Assembly: GCA_949358305.1 (NCBI GenBank)
Contig: CASHSZ010000128.1
Coordinates: 1-52,500, forward strand
Direction of reading: 5' to 3'
DNA: 52,500 nt
Source of the DNA: Strigamia acuminata
Lineage: Eukaryota; Arthropoda; Chilopoda; Geophilomorpha; Linotaeniidae
The number at the start of each line of letters is the position of its first letter. Positions within the stretch are counted from its first letter, which is position 1. Under the pieces are notes generated by a model, which was not told the DNA's origin, searched no databases, and was given only the letters and a program-made list of their open reading frames with translations. This document shows positions 1-10,941 of the stretch, one piece after another. The position numbers and the translations under genes are program-made.

Positions 1-7
1 TAATTAC

Positions 8-1407
8 TTTTGATTGAAAAACTCCTTGTAAGCAAAATCTTTTGAAAAAGCCAGTGCTATAAATATTCTCTCCATGGGCTTTTCGGCAACTGTTAAACTA
101 CAGTCTGTCACTAAAAGTTCTGGTAAAAGAAATCCAGCTTTTTGCTCGAATACTGCTTCAAATCCCTCATTCAAATTTTTAGCTGCCAGATATGATGCAT
201 TGGGAAATAACCTCTGTTATGAATTAAAGAAAGCATGAGTTCACTGTTATGATTTATTGTTTTCAGTTAGACAAAACCTTAAAGAGTTGTTCAGGCTCAT
301 TACCCTCTAAAAGGACAAATAAATAATCTGTATCGTGAACCATTTCCTCAAGTGAGTTGAATGGAGCCTTAATATTAGTAGTTGCAAACAAAGCTGTCAA
401 CAGTGAAGCGTATTCAGATAAAAGCACTGTTGACAAGATTAGAAAAACAACAAGACAAAATTTCAAAGAATGCAATGATGGAAATGATAAACTGCCTGAA
501 ACAAATATCAATAATACATTCAATTAATTGCCTTCTAAATAATATCAATTGTACGCACCTACTACGACAATTGGCCAACAGAGGAGAATCTCATTTATAA
601 AACCTACTACACAAATTGAAAACGAATTTAAACGTGTCGACTTTTCCAGTAAAATAAGCAAAATGATTATTAAATTGACAGCAAATATGCATAACCACAC
701 ATTCGTGCTGAATGCTTTCAAGAAGTCAGTCAGAGACCATTCGCGGTAATCCAATTTTCGATATGCAATTTTTAAGTCTATTTTGTACAACGAAGGCGAG
801 TACTCTACATAGTCTCTCTTCTCTCGACTCATATCTAGACTAGTGGCAATATCCGCTGTCTAAAAATAAAATCAAATTATTTAATTTATAACTTATCAGC
901 AAATACTATTTTTGTATAATCAGGGTATTATTGGCACATAGGCTTATAAACAATACTTACTCCATATAAAATTTCACCCATCAATCCACTCCATTTTCCA
1001 TCCCGAATGTCACCATAAACCATCTCTTTGGTTTCAGTCAACTTAAAGCTAATTTTGAAAATAAAGTAACAACGAAATTCCATCACATATGATCATTATC
1101 GGTACCTAATATTATAATTTGTACGAAAGAAGGACAACAGTTGTCCAAAATAGCCATCCATTATTACTGAATTGTTTTCCTCTCTGAAGATAACATATGG
1201 AGCAAGCTGCAAATTATATGTTGAAATAAAATTATTTGTTATGTATAGAAAAGTCAACGACATATCAAAATGAAAAATGACGATTGGTTCAATTTAAAGT
1301 TATAACTCCTACAAAAGTGCGTACCGTAAATCCTGCTACTTCAATTGGTGTATTACTCATGTTAGATATATTCCTTGGCGTAATCTTTAATTTCATAAAA
1401 TATAAAA
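8..1407 (-). CDS. Ionotropic receptor (IR), 3' part of gene, six exons, partial at both ends
   Basis: IRs are arthropod ligand-gated cation channels related to ionotropic glutamate receptors and act in the membrane of chemosensory neurons. I read six minus-strand exons: 1325-1407, 1106-1206, 961-1048, 559-859, 278-495 and 8-213. All have AG acceptors and GT donors and the phases join without a stop. In order they encode the first ligand-binding lobe (APYVIF, then GYFGQLLSFF, then DGKWSGLMGE), the SREKRDYVEYSPS segment, M1 (FSTNVWLCIFAVNLIIILL), the pore region, M3 followed by LLSEYASLLTALFA (at the place of the iGluR SYTANLAAF motif), and the second lobe ending FSKDFAYKEFFNQ. The last exon ends at a GTAATT donor at the window edge, so the C-terminus lies outside. 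One intron has a weak donor (AAG/GTTTTG). The 5' exons are not placed: a gypsy element starts 158 bp upstream of the first visible exon. The family is clear; the subtype is not, and it looks like a divergent IR rather than a conserved co-receptor. Confidence 0.85.
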
Positions 1408-1564
1408 CTCGTTAGAATGGAGAAATTGTTTTTGAAGACTCGTCCAATTGTCACAATTTTCTTTTCAATTACAACACACATTAAAAACCTTGTTTGGGGT
1501 TCGTGAAAGTAATAACCAGCGAATAAAAGATGAAAATAAAAGGGTGAATTGTGTATTGTCTTTT

Positions 1565-2560
1565 TGTCGCGCTCAACTCGGTCTGTCGCTGATACGTGGT
1601 ATGAGTCACTCTCTGATCTCGCAATACCGCTTTACTCAAGCGGTTACCCAAATAATGTAACACGGCAAGACAATGTAAAAGGTAAATATAATAAATGTAT
1701 TTATTATACGGGAATATACAGTTAAAAGGGAATAAAATATGTAAGGGAATAAAAAGGTAAAAGGAAAGGGGTGTGAAGTTGGCGGGAAACTGGTCGAGGT
1801 CGTCCTTTGTCGCTGTGGATCCAAGATGGCGTCCGCGTGGCAACGTGGTGTCGTCTTGGGCCGGCGTGGCAATGAATGGCGTCCTCGTCTCACGTTTCTC
1901 GTTCGGTCCTTCGGGCTCACGCTGGTCGGGCGCGAGTGAATGCCTGAAAGGTCTTACTTCTGGTCTGTTGTCTAGGTTTAGGGTTTTTTGTAGGTGTCCG
2001 GCGATCACACAGCGGCGGACGCTTGGTGGTTCCCGGCGATACACACAGCGGCGGGAACGCTCGTCGTGGTTACTGCAATTTAGGCTTGTGCGACCGTTTG
2101 TCTGCACAACTCGCTAAATTGGAGTAGGTTTACTATTTCTAGCTGGCTTGCTAAAATAGTGTGGTAATCTTGTTTCGCAGGTTACTCTGCGGAGGTTAAC
2201 ACAAATCAATCGTACTCACGTTGAAAGTCCCTTGTCCTAGGTCACTCCTGAAGTCTTTGTACTTAGGCTTGATCGTTTTAGGACGTTTGGCTTTTACGTG
2301 TATCTTGGTTGATTTTTGTGTTGGTTCTCCCCGCTCAGTGCAAGGCGAATTCCTTTGCACAAAGCGGGGGGTGACAGGTGACTAAAGCCACCCAATAGTG
2401 GAGAAGACGAATCTCCCCCACTCCCCCAGGGCAGACGCCCGTCCATTGACTGGATGTCAATGCTCTGAGGGAAGGGAGGCGCGCGTGCGACTCCCCTTCT
2501 TTACCCGTATGTAGGCCACGAGAGAAACTCTTCGTGCCCCACCCCAGTCGGGTCACCACA
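1565..2560 (-). repeat. 3' LTR of the gypsy element
   Basis: 996 bp copy of 14091-15086. The flank at 1561-1564 (tttt) matches 15087-15090. The polypurine tract adjoins its right edge. Confidence 0.92.
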
Positions 2561-2572
2561 CGTCCCCCTCCC
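2561..2572 (-). promoter_or_regulatory. Polypurine tract of the gypsy element
   Basis: On the minus strand the purine-rich run gggaggggga lies directly before the 3' LTR, where plus-strand DNA synthesis is primed in LTR elements. Confidence 0.6.
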
Positions 2573-2599
2573 AGCTCTGACCGCCGGTGTTCGGAGCGA

Positions 2600-5473
2600 T
2601 CAATCCTTCTTGCTGGGACCCGACGCTGGATCCATCGCCTGGGCGAAACTCACTCCAGGGACGGGCGGCTCAGCGCCGGGCGGCACAACGCCGGGCGGCA
2701 AAACCAGATCTCCAACCAAGGCTGAAGACTGGTCGCGGGGGTCCTCGTGCTCGGAAATGAAGCACAATGCGTGGCCGCCGGCTGGCTCGTACGGGGCACG
2801 TCTCCTCTCATGCAGCCAAACCCGCGGAATGAACGCCGAAAACCCGGAATTGGTGTGCCGGATTGCGTTCGCCTCCGCGGCCGTTCGAGGCGCACGGTGG
2901 GCCCTCAGCAAACGCTGATGGAGGATCAAATCGGTGGTCTGGCGCACCTGGTTGTGTAGCCAAACGAATACCGATTTCCCCTTGTCTCTCTGCGCGAGGA
3001 TGAATTTGCGCGTCGCCGTCGTCATCGACAGCTGAGAGAACTCGTCACACAACTTCTCATAATAGTTCGTCTGAAGCTTCGCCGCTTTCGCTGGCTTGGC
3101 GCTCTTCGGAACTACCGCTTGTTGGACAGTCTCTTCCCGCGCTTGTTGGGCTGCGGGAGGCGTCAGGCTCTGGCGAGCGGCGGACATCGTTGGTGGCGTC
3201 CGACATAACAAGCGTCTGGGTCTACCCGCCGCATTTGATAGGACGGGTGTCTGTGGTGTCGCCGCTGGTGGCATCGGTGGCGGCGGCGGCGGCGGAGGTG
3301 GAGTTGGGGCTCCACGTGAAGCAGTCGAAGAGGCGGCGTCGCTCTCCATCGGCTCTTCACTCGTGACCATCATTGCGTGTGACTGCGCTGACGGTGTTGG
3401 CTCCCACGTGGTAACGGCGTGGCGGAAGGCCATGCTCCGCAACTTATACCCCTCCCATTCGGGGTTCACCACGTCCCGGGTCAGCTCGAAGCGAGTCATC
3501 GCCGGGTTGGGGAGAATGGCGCTCCATTCCCCAACGAGTGCGCGAGGTATCTGCACACCCTCTCTGTCGACTACGGACCAACAGGCCATCGCCTGTCGTC
3601 CGACCCCAAAGAGCGAGGGGGTCAATAACTGGACCATGATCTTCGTCAAAGCCAGCTGTAGACTGCGCCGATTTACAGGGTTGCTGCGATCAGGATCTGC
3701 AGCGAACGCGCGCGAGTGGTGCCGCATCATCGAAATCCCCCACTCGATGAAATGGCGCTGAGTGACGTCGGCGCCCTGCAGAGCAGCGGCGGCGGCCCTC
3801 GGGTCCTCCATCACAAATGCGAAGGCCAAGAGCTCTTCGATCGACGGATTGGCTGCTTCTCGAGCCAGCCGTGCGTTTTCGTCACGCTGTTCATACCACA
3901 TCGCGGTGCGGTCGTGTCTTGCCTTGCTCGGGTAATATTCTCCGAAGCGGGCGTTATGGCATTCCCGCGCAATGCTCTGGTGAACGGGCAACATCACCGA
4001 GTCGTCGACGGCCAAGTTCGGCGTAGTGCTCGAACCCGGCATCGGCGGCGGCGGCGGCGGGGGCTGCGTCGGCGGCGGCAGCGGCTGTGTCGGCGGCGGC
4101 AGCGTCAGGGACTGCTGTGCTGGCAACGGTTGCGACGTTGATGACTGCGTCGGCAACAGCAACGTCAAAGACTGTTGTGTTGGCGGTGGCAGCGTCGCTT
4201 GCACTCCAGTCGGCGTGACTTGGAGTGCCGGGAGCTGGCTTACAGTACTCGTCGGTGGAACGACGGCCGTAGGCGCGTTTTCTACACGCGGTCGCGAATT
4301 GACATATTCGCTTAACCACCGTGCCACTTCGTGTGGAATCACGGTACCATGCTCGACGACGCCCATCTTGCGAGCGAACTGCATCGCGGGGTCGAAACGA
4401 GACAATTTCTTGCGTTTCATCTGGGTGATGATCTCGCGAAGGTCCCGCGTGTCTGGCGCTAGGACGCGACGCTCCCCGGAAGATCGGCCACTCGACTTCG
4501 ATCGTGCCTCTCTCGCTTCCTTCGCTTCGATTGCTTTGAGAGCGTGTTCGGGAAGGGGAATTCCTCGCGCCTCGCAGCGAGCGAAATACCGCTCTTTGCG
4601 GTCTCGTTTCCGCTGCTCACGATGAGTTAGCGGATGTCTGCCGACACGGGGACGAGAGACTCGCTCTTCGTCACCCGAAATCCAGACTTCTCGAGTCTCT
4701 TTACCGTCTTTCATCTGACGGTTGACGAACACCCTTGGTCTGGTGTAATTCGCGGGGTCGCGCGGTGGCTGCGCTGACGTTCCCGCTCCATCGTTGACGG
4801 TCGAGTGCTGTTCGACGCACTGTTTCTTCGACCGTCCCGGGGAGCGCGATTCGCTGCCCCCGGTTCCCTTGGAGCGCTTGCGCTTCCTTGGGAAATTATA
4901 TTTGGGGCCGAGAATTCCCAAATAGTGGAGTTGCCACATTTCAGCTTGTGACGTGAGAATCCCCATTCTCGGTCGCCACTGTGGCGTAACTTCTCCCTGC
5001 CGAATCTGCTCGCACCACAGATGTATATCGGCGGTGCTCATTCCGTCGTCTTGCAAAATCCGCTCTGCAACCGCCGGCGCAGTGTCGATTAGCTGCTGGC
5101 GGTAGTGTTGATACACTTCTTCGCGGGCCTCCTCGGTCTCGGCCGCTTGCCACGCGAACAACACATGCTCCTCCGCCGGCCTGCCGGAGTATTGGCTCGA
5201 CAGGGCCGGGTGGAAGATTGGTGACTTCGGGTCATCGATGCGAGCGAGCTCTGCAGCGACGACGTTTCGCACCGACTCCGGGAACGCGTCCAGGAGTGTA
5301 CAATCGTTAACCCAACGCTTGGCGAGGGCGCGCGAAAATAATACGCGCAGGCGGTATGGCTTCGCATCTTCGCCAAAGCAGCGGCGCAGAAAATCGGGCA
5401 GTACGCCTCGATATATGCCCGCTCGCACTATGCATGCGGGGCTGAGCGCTCCCCATGTGTCTCGGAGCTCCAT
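2600..5473 (-). CDS. Third ORF of the gypsy element, probably from a spliced mRNA; not envelope-like
   Basis: The open frame runs 5860-2600 (1086 codons). The ATG at 5473 directly follows a good 3' splice site on the minus strand (pyrimidine-rich tract, then cattgcag/ATGGAG), so I prefer a 957-aa product from a subgenomic spliced RNA. The preferred start removes the only hydrophobic stretch (about residues 110-129 of the long form), which reads like translated intron. The protein has an ordered N-terminal 220 residues (RDTWGALSPACIVRAG onward), a basic KRKRSK patch, an Arg/Lys-rich middle, two proline runs (MPGSSTTPN after one, MPPAATPQTP after the other) and a polar C-terminus. It occupies the env position, yet has no signal peptide, furin-like site or C-terminal membrane anchor. 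I recognise no family; a nucleic-acid-binding or Gag-like role is a guess. Confidence 0.7.
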   Translation of the reverse strand: MELRDTWGALSPACIVRAGIYRGVLPDFLRRCFGEDAKPYRLRVLFSRALAKRWVNDCTLLDAFPESVRNVVAAELARIDDPKSPIFHPALSSQYSGRPAEEHVLFAWQAAETEEAREEVYQHYRQQLIDTAPAVAERILQDDGMSTADIHLWCEQIRQGEVTPQWRPRMGILTSQAEMWQLHYLGILGPKYNFPRKRKRSKGTGGSESRSPGRSKKQCVEQHSTVNDGAGTSAQPPRDPANYTRPRVFVNRQMKDGKETREVWISGDEERVSRPRVGRHPLTHREQRKRDRKERYFARCEARGIPLPEHALKAIEAKEAREARSKSSGRSSGERRVLAPDTRDLREIITQMKRKKLSRFDPAMQFARKMGVVEHGTVIPHEVARWLSEYVNSRPRVENAPTAVVPPTSTVSQLPALQVTPTGVQATLPPPTQQSLTLLLPTQSSTSQPLPAQQSLTLPPPTQPLPPPTQPPPPPPPMPGSSTTPNLAVDDSVMLPVHQSIARECHNARFGEYYPSKARHDRTAMWYEQRDENARLAREAANPSIEELLAFAFVMEDPRAAAAALQGADVTQRHFIEWGISMMRHHSRAFAADPDRSNPVNRRSLQLALTKIMVQLLTPSLFGVGRQAMACWSVVDREGVQIPRALVGEWSAILPNPAMTRFELTRDVVNPEWEGYKLRSMAFRHAVTTWEPTPSAQSHAMMVTSEEPMESDAASSTASRGAPTPPPPPPPPPMPPAATPQTPVLSNAAGRPRRLLCRTPPTMSAARQSLTPPAAQQAREETVQQAVVPKSAKPAKAAKLQTNYYEKLCDEFSQLSMTTATRKFILAQRDKGKSVFVWLHNQVRQTTDLILHQRLLRAHRAPRTAAEANAIRHTNSGFSAFIPRVWLHERRRAPYEPAGGHALCFISEHEDPRDQSSALVGDLVLPPGVVPPGAEPPVPGVSFAQAMDPASGPSKKD

Positions 5474-5860
5474 CTGCAATGATGGAAACAAAATAATTAA
5501 TGAAATCGCCAATAACACGGAGATAAATAGGGGGTGGGCTCGAGGAACGTCGCTGAAACGTGCGACCGCTCGTCGAGTCCTATTCCTGTTCATTGATTCG
5601 TCCTTGTCAGGAAGAAAAGAGTCTTCTTGGCACATCTGGTTCACGTCCAATGATAACCACGAGACGGAATCGAGCGTATTAATCCGGAAATTTTTCTTCG
5701 GATTGCTTAATTTAAAATTAAACTGTAAATTTGTATTTAAACCAATAAATTCGCGAAATCGTTCGTGAAAATCTCCAATAACAATTTTAGAACATGTAAA
5801 CAAATGTTCTTGTCGTGAATTAACTTGTAAAGAAATAAATTTGTCTAATAATAACTCCAA

Positions 5861-6847
5861 AAATTCGGAGTTAAAGTCGAGTTAAAAAACGAATCTATAA
5901 TAAATTAGTGTCATCGGGAAAAAATTCGCAAATAAAATAGCAAATAAAAATAGAAACAACGTTCTATAAATTCTTTCAAAATCCATCCAATAAATTATTC
6001 CCATTTCTGGAATATAAAAAGAAAGCTCGTTTCCTTTGTCTCGTTCGTGTCAATTGTCGTGAGTCATCTTCAAGGAGCGAGGCGACAGTTTGTCTGCTAT
6101 CGCGTCCTTGAAGACAAATAATAGGAGAAAATACAATCGCTCTCGCGATCGTGGATATTAGTATAATAATTATACACTATTTCGAACGCAGAGCGTTCAT
6201 GTCAAGTATTAGTCAAGTGTATCTTTAATTCGACCGCACGGAGCTAAATCTCGTGCGGCGATGCCGACTACTACCTGATCGGGTGGAACTACGTTTATGT
6301 CCGGGTCCCAATTCTCGTCATGATGCTGTATTTCAAGCATTTCCTCGTCCCCTCCTTCCTCATCCATCGTGAGGATTGCGCGTTCAGTCAGACCACGATT
6401 AAAAAACTTGAAAACTTCTCGTAAAATGGATCAAAAACTTGGTTAAAAATGCACTCGCTGTGTATCACGTGCGGACGACGATCAGCTGATTTTAGCGGAA
6501 GTCCGGGTGAAAACGAGGCAATCGTGGTGGGTTCTGGGTAATTTTACTCCAGAACCAGGTGCTTATGACTGTGCGCAACAGCCCGTGCGCATGTTACGCT
6601 ACGGGGCTCCTTTGTTTCTACGCCCGTGCGCGATCGCTGCTACGGGGTCTTTTGCACGCGGTATCCGACCCGTGCCGATAATTTTGCTACGGGTCCCGCG
6701 TTTCCACGCCATCTCGTGACGCGAATTCGACCGATATCCGCTTTGTTGGACTTAGCGAAATTTTCAGAGTCTCGGATTTTGATGGCTAGCGCTGTCGATC
6801 GGTCAATTTTTTTGTTTTTCAGCGTCGCCATCGACTCGTAACGTTTT
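5861..6847 (-). other. Non-coding spacer between pol and ORF3 of the gypsy element
   Basis: About 1 kb, AT-rich on the ORF3 side (5880-6200). It has no open frame longer than about 70 codons. By position it would be intron or untranslated RNA in the ORF3 message. No other feature is visible. Confidence 0.5.
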
Positions 6848-9800
6848 CTACTCCTTTCCTACGACCTTTCCGTCTTTTATAAACGGATTACTTCCACGGG
6901 GCCGCAGGTGATGAGTCGAGACAGGTACGATATTTTTTGTTGTTTTTTGTGTCTGTACCTCCTCATTATTGTTTTCTTTTTTATCCGTGTTTTTTGTGTT
7001 TGTTTCAGGAGTTTCTCCTGTTTCCCCCCCGACCAAAATTGGATCCGGAACGGATTCAACTATCTCGTTTACCGGTGGTGAAGGGGCGTCGAAATACTCC
7101 TCGTTGTCACTTGGCGGTGCTTTTTCCGACTCGCCAGCGAACATATCGACGATTTGGCCGTCAGTTTTTGACTTGACTTGGCCCTTGGCCCACATTTCTT
7201 GCGGGAATTCCGGAATGTACGGAGTTAACTCTCGTACCTGGATCGATTTGTGCTCGGTATTGTCCTCGAGCTTACGTAATTTATACGCGTTACCGCCATG
7301 CTTGCCGATGATCACATACGGACCGTCTCTTTTGTCGGCCAAGCTGGCGGTGATTCCTCTCGCTGCATTTGAGAGGATGTGTGTGTCCTTCCACACTAAA
7401 TCATTAATCTCGAAATTCACGAATTTTCCACCGCTTTTATCTTGTAAAATGCGGTCGCGCATGTTAAAAATGTGCGCCATCATGTGCTTGTACGTGTTGG
7501 AGATGGTTTGCTCCAATTTATACACGTACTCATGTGGTTTCTCGGGGTCCACCACATTTACTGACTCTGCCACTCGTGGGTCCCAAGGCACTCGTAGCTC
7601 CCGGGCGAAGTTGAGGTAGGCCGGAGAAAAATCTCTCGTCCTCGAGACTGTTGTTCGTATGCTGAACGCGATCTCCCTCAAGTATTCATCCCACTTATTG
7701 TGGATGTCAGTGAATATACTTAGTGCATATTTAATGTCCCTGTTGAGTCGCTCAACGGGATTTGTTCTGGGATTGTAGGTCGAAGTATGTGACGCCACAA
7801 TCCCGAATTTCTCACAAAACTTACCCCAAATTTTCGAGATAAATTGGGGTCCGTTGTCGGATATCATTTTACGTGGAAATCCGTAACGTAACGCTACGTC
7901 GTAGATACATTCAACGATTTTTTCTGCTGAAGGTCTAGCGACGGCGTACAACTCGGGCCAACGAGTCGCCACGTCCATTATAACGATAATGTACGCATTT
8001 TTATTTCCCGTAACGGGTTTTGGGCCCATCACATCGACACTTAAACAATCAAAAGGCGCGTAAGGCCCTAAGAAAATAGTTTCGAATGGTGATTTACTCC
8101 TCGGCTTGCACGCTTGACATCGCTGACATTGGTGGACAAAAAGAGCAATATCTTTTTTCATCCCTGTCCAGTGAAAAAGCTGTGTAGCACGATAGAGTGT
8201 TCTGCTTACTCCCGCATGGCTCGCAAGCGGGTGCCCGTGTAACAACCACAGCACGCGACCGATTAAGGAAGCAGGTATTACTACCTTTACTGCGGTGTCC
8301 GATTCACTCAAGTCATCTTGGTGATTTGGGTGATGTTTCACCAAAAGGCCGTCATCCAATAGGTAATCTATGGATTCGTGTGCATAACGACGCTTCTGCC
8401 TTCTGGTTAAGTTGGGCGGATATTTTCCTGTCAGTACGAATCTAGCTCTGTCCTGACATTTTTTGTCTAATTTTTGTTGCACAATTATTTCCTCCCTTGT
8501 CGGGGGATTGCTTCGCATTTGCTTGCCGACATGAGTGTGGAAGGCGCTTAGAAGCGGGTCATTTATTCTCCGCTCTAGCTTAAATTCCTTCTTTGCATTT
8601 GGGTAATTGTCAGCAGCTGGTTGGTATAACCGCGTCCAGAATCCACAGAATTTTACATCTGCTGGAGACGCGGTGGGAATTTCATTTATTTTCCTTAAAT
8701 CCCAACGGTGACAACTCGTCGGGCAGTAAATGATGCGGGAATCATCCTCGCCATCATCGTCAGCGTCGATAGGATCTGACACTGGTGCCCTTGATAGAGC
8801 GTCAGCCACGACGTTATATTTGCCGGGCTTGTATTGAATGGTCAAGTCGCATGCCATCAGTTCTAACTGCCATCTGGCTAGTCGACCGGCTGGCTCCTTT
8901 AATTTCATCAGCCATTGTAACGCTTGATGATCTGTGTGGACTACAAATTTGGTATATTCGAGATAATCTCTGAATTTCCTTATAGCCCACACAACTGCCA
9001 AACACTCCAACTCTGTGGCGTTGTAATTTTTTTCAGCGCCTTGGAGCTTGCGACTTATAAACATGCACGGCAGGTCTTGTTCGACTCCGTCGCGCACGTG
9101 TGTTTGGAGCAACGCCGCTCCTAACCCAACTCTGCTGGCGTCCGTATGTAATATGAACGGCCGGTTTAAGTCGGGTAGAGGCATTACGCCGACTTCCGTC
9201 AGCATCCTCTTTATCGCATTAAATGCGATGTTGCACTCATTTGACCATACAAATTCGTTTTCATTCTTCAGGAGGTCGGTAACTGGGGCTGCCACTTCAG
9301 CTAGACCCGGTAGCAACCTGCCGAAGAAGTTTATCATTCCCATAAACCGTTGGACACCTTTAACGTCCTCGGGTGGTGGGAAACGATTAATCGCATCGAT
9401 TTTTTCGGGGCCAATAGCTAAACCGTTGACTCCAATGCGATAACCCAGGAAGGCAAGCTCCTTTCGGCAGAACTTGCTCTTGCCCGGATGAACGTGTAAC
9501 CCAGCTTTCGCCAGCCGGGTGAGCACTTGGTCGATGTGCTCAATGTGCTCTTCGAATGTTTTAGAGGCAATAACTATGTCATCTAGGTATGCCCACACGA
9601 ACTGATGCAGGATATCACCCAATACGCTTTCGATTAGTCTCTGAAAGGTACTGGGAGCATTCACTAAACCAAACGGCATGACGTTGAACATCAACCGTCC
9701 AATTGGCGAGTAAAATGCTGTTTTTAGCTTATCCTCTGGCCTCATCTCAACTTGCCAGTATCCCTTCGACAGATCCATCGTCGTAACCCAAGAAAAGGGG

Positions 9801-10918
9801 CTAAGCTCTCTCAAAATGGATTCGATAGACGGCATCTGTATGGGATCTATCTCTGTCACCGCGTTTAATGGGCGGTAATCAATGCATAGGCGTGGGTCCG
9901 AGCCCGGGCGCATCACGAGCACAACTCGCGTCGCGTATTCTCCCTGGGCCTCGGAGACAATGCCACTGTCTAGCATTTCTTGGCACATTTTTTGTACTAT
10001 TTCACGTTTTTGCGGGTTCATTCCCTTATACGCAACTCGTATAGGTTTATTATCCGTCAATTTAATTTCGTGAATAGCCCTATTCGTTCGGCCCGGTTTT
10101 TTCGACAGGATCCCCTCATATTTAAGTAGGACCCTTCGTAGGGCTGCCGCTTCGTTTAATTCTAAAGCGGCGTCGGCGACAAGCGTTTCCACTACATTGT
10201 CCCGTTGCAATTCTGTTACGAATGCTTTAAAATCGTAGTCTTGAACGAATTTCTTTAGGCCTTTCTCCCACTGTGTCTTGTCGGCCGCTTCTTTGATAAG
10301 AGCTGGTGGCACGACAATTGCGGGTCTTTCTCTATCATTTCTGATATAATTCCAAGATTTCGTTATTGGATTTGGTTGTATTTCCATTGACGCCATGAGG
10401 TCTAAGCCCAACAGAAAAATTCTGTCGCACGTGGGCAGGACCAGGAAAGGGTGCTGTTCTACCCCTCCGAGCCACTCCATGGTCAATAATATAACTCCTT
10501 TTGGACGCGCCATTCCGTTGGCGGTTTTTAGACGTACATTTTTATTAACGCCTTTTATCTTATCGGTGAGACCCAATGATGCTACTATGTCTTCGGAAAC
10601 GAACGAGCGATCTGCTCCCGAGTCTAGCAGTCCCATAATTTTTTCGCGTTCTATTGTCATGGGCAGCATACATAGGCGGCTGGTATATTCGACCGCCACG
10701 TTGCACATGAAAACACGAAATTCTTCTGTGTCTTCGACTACTTGAGGTAATTCTTCAAGCAGTAGGTTTGGTTCTTCCGCCTCAGCCTCAGCGTTTGCGG
10801 TAATTACCTGCAAAGCGTTGTTGGCCCTGTCTTGGATCTGGGCGTTAGCTATGTCACTACCCATTTCTTTGACTGGTGGCGGTTTATCGAACCCTTTGTT
10901 AAACCCCTTCTTCTTCAT
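6848..10918 (-). CDS. pol: Gypsy Pol polyprotein (protease, RT, RNase H, integrase)
   Basis: 1356 codons from the first ATG. Expression is probably by -1 frameshift from gag, as the frame is open back to the slippery sites. Domains by residue from that ATG: aspartic protease with LLDSGADRSFV near 97-107; reverse transcriptase with YLDDIVIAS near 442; RNase H with LHTDASRVGLGAALLQ near 590 and later VVHTDHQAL and VVADALSRAP; integrase zinc domain (H-H-C-C, ending CQRCQACK) near 893-937; integrase core with the three acids in SVDVMG (near 960), SDNGPQF (near 1021) and NPVERLNRD (near 1056). The C-terminal 200 residues are polar. I see no internal stop or frameshift and the catalytic motifs are present, so the enzyme set may be functional. 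Confidence 0.95.
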   Translation of the reverse strand: MKKKGFNKGFDKPPPVKEMGSDIANAQIQDRANNALQVITANAEAEAEEPNLLLEELPQVVEDTEEFRVFMCNVAVEYTSRLCMLPMTIEREKIMGLLDSGADRSFVSEDIVASLGLTDKIKGVNKNVRLKTANGMARPKGVILLTMEWLGGVEQHPFLVLPTCDRIFLLGLDLMASMEIQPNPITKSWNYIRNDRERPAIVVPPALIKEAADKTQWEKGLKKFVQDYDFKAFVTELQRDNVVETLVADAALELNEAAALRRVLLKYEGILSKKPGRTNRAIHEIKLTDNKPIRVAYKGMNPQKREIVQKMCQEMLDSGIVSEAQGEYATRVVLVMRPGSDPRLCIDYRPLNAVTEIDPIQMPSIESILRELSPFSWVTTMDLSKGYWQVEMRPEDKLKTAFYSPIGRLMFNVMPFGLVNAPSTFQRLIESVLGDILHQFVWAYLDDIVIASKTFEEHIEHIDQVLTRLAKAGLHVHPGKSKFCRKELAFLGYRIGVNGLAIGPEKIDAINRFPPPEDVKGVQRFMGMINFFGRLLPGLAEVAAPVTDLLKNENEFVWSNECNIAFNAIKRMLTEVGVMPLPDLNRPFILHTDASRVGLGAALLQTHVRDGVEQDLPCMFISRKLQGAEKNYNATELECLAVVWAIRKFRDYLEYTKFVVHTDHQALQWLMKLKEPAGRLARWQLELMACDLTIQYKPGKYNVVADALSRAPVSDPIDADDDGEDDSRIIYCPTSCHRWDLRKINEIPTASPADVKFCGFWTRLYQPAADNYPNAKKEFKLERRINDPLLSAFHTHVGKQMRSNPPTREEIIVQQKLDKKCQDRARFVLTGKYPPNLTRRQKRRYAHESIDYLLDDGLLVKHHPNHQDDLSESDTAVKVVIPASLIGRVLWLLHGHPLASHAGVSRTLYRATQLFHWTGMKKDIALFVHQCQRCQACKPRSKSPFETIFLGPYAPFDCLSVDVMGPKPVTGNKNAYIIVIMDVATRWPELYAVARPSAEKIVECIYDVALRYGFPRKMISDNGPQFISKIWGKFCEKFGIVASHTSTYNPRTNPVERLNRDIKYALSIFTDIHNKWDEYLREIAFSIRTTVSRTRDFSPAYLNFARELRVPWDPRVAESVNVVDPEKPHEYVYKLEQTISNTYKHMMAHIFNMRDRILQDKSGGKFVNFEINDLVWKDTHILSNAARGITASLADKRDGPYVIIGKHGGNAYKLRKLEDNTEHKSIQVRELTPYIPEFPQEMWAKGQVKSKTDGQIVDMFAGESEKAPPSDNEEYFDAPSPPVNEIVESVPDPILVGGETGETPETNTKNTDKKENNNEEVQTQKTTKNIVPVSTHHLRPRGSNPFIKDGKVVGKE

Positions 10919-10941
10919 GAATGGCGCAGACGGTCGAGAAG

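Noticed and set aside
1481-2117. Open frames of 94-208 codons inside the gypsy LTRs
   Set aside because: The same frames occur in both LTRs (again at 14043-14643) on both strands; they are non-coding LTR sequence without domain or splice support.
2600-5860. Envelope gene in the gypsy element
   Set aside because: No signal peptide, cleavage site, cysteine pattern or C-terminal membrane span; the only hydrophobic stretch lies before the splice acceptor.
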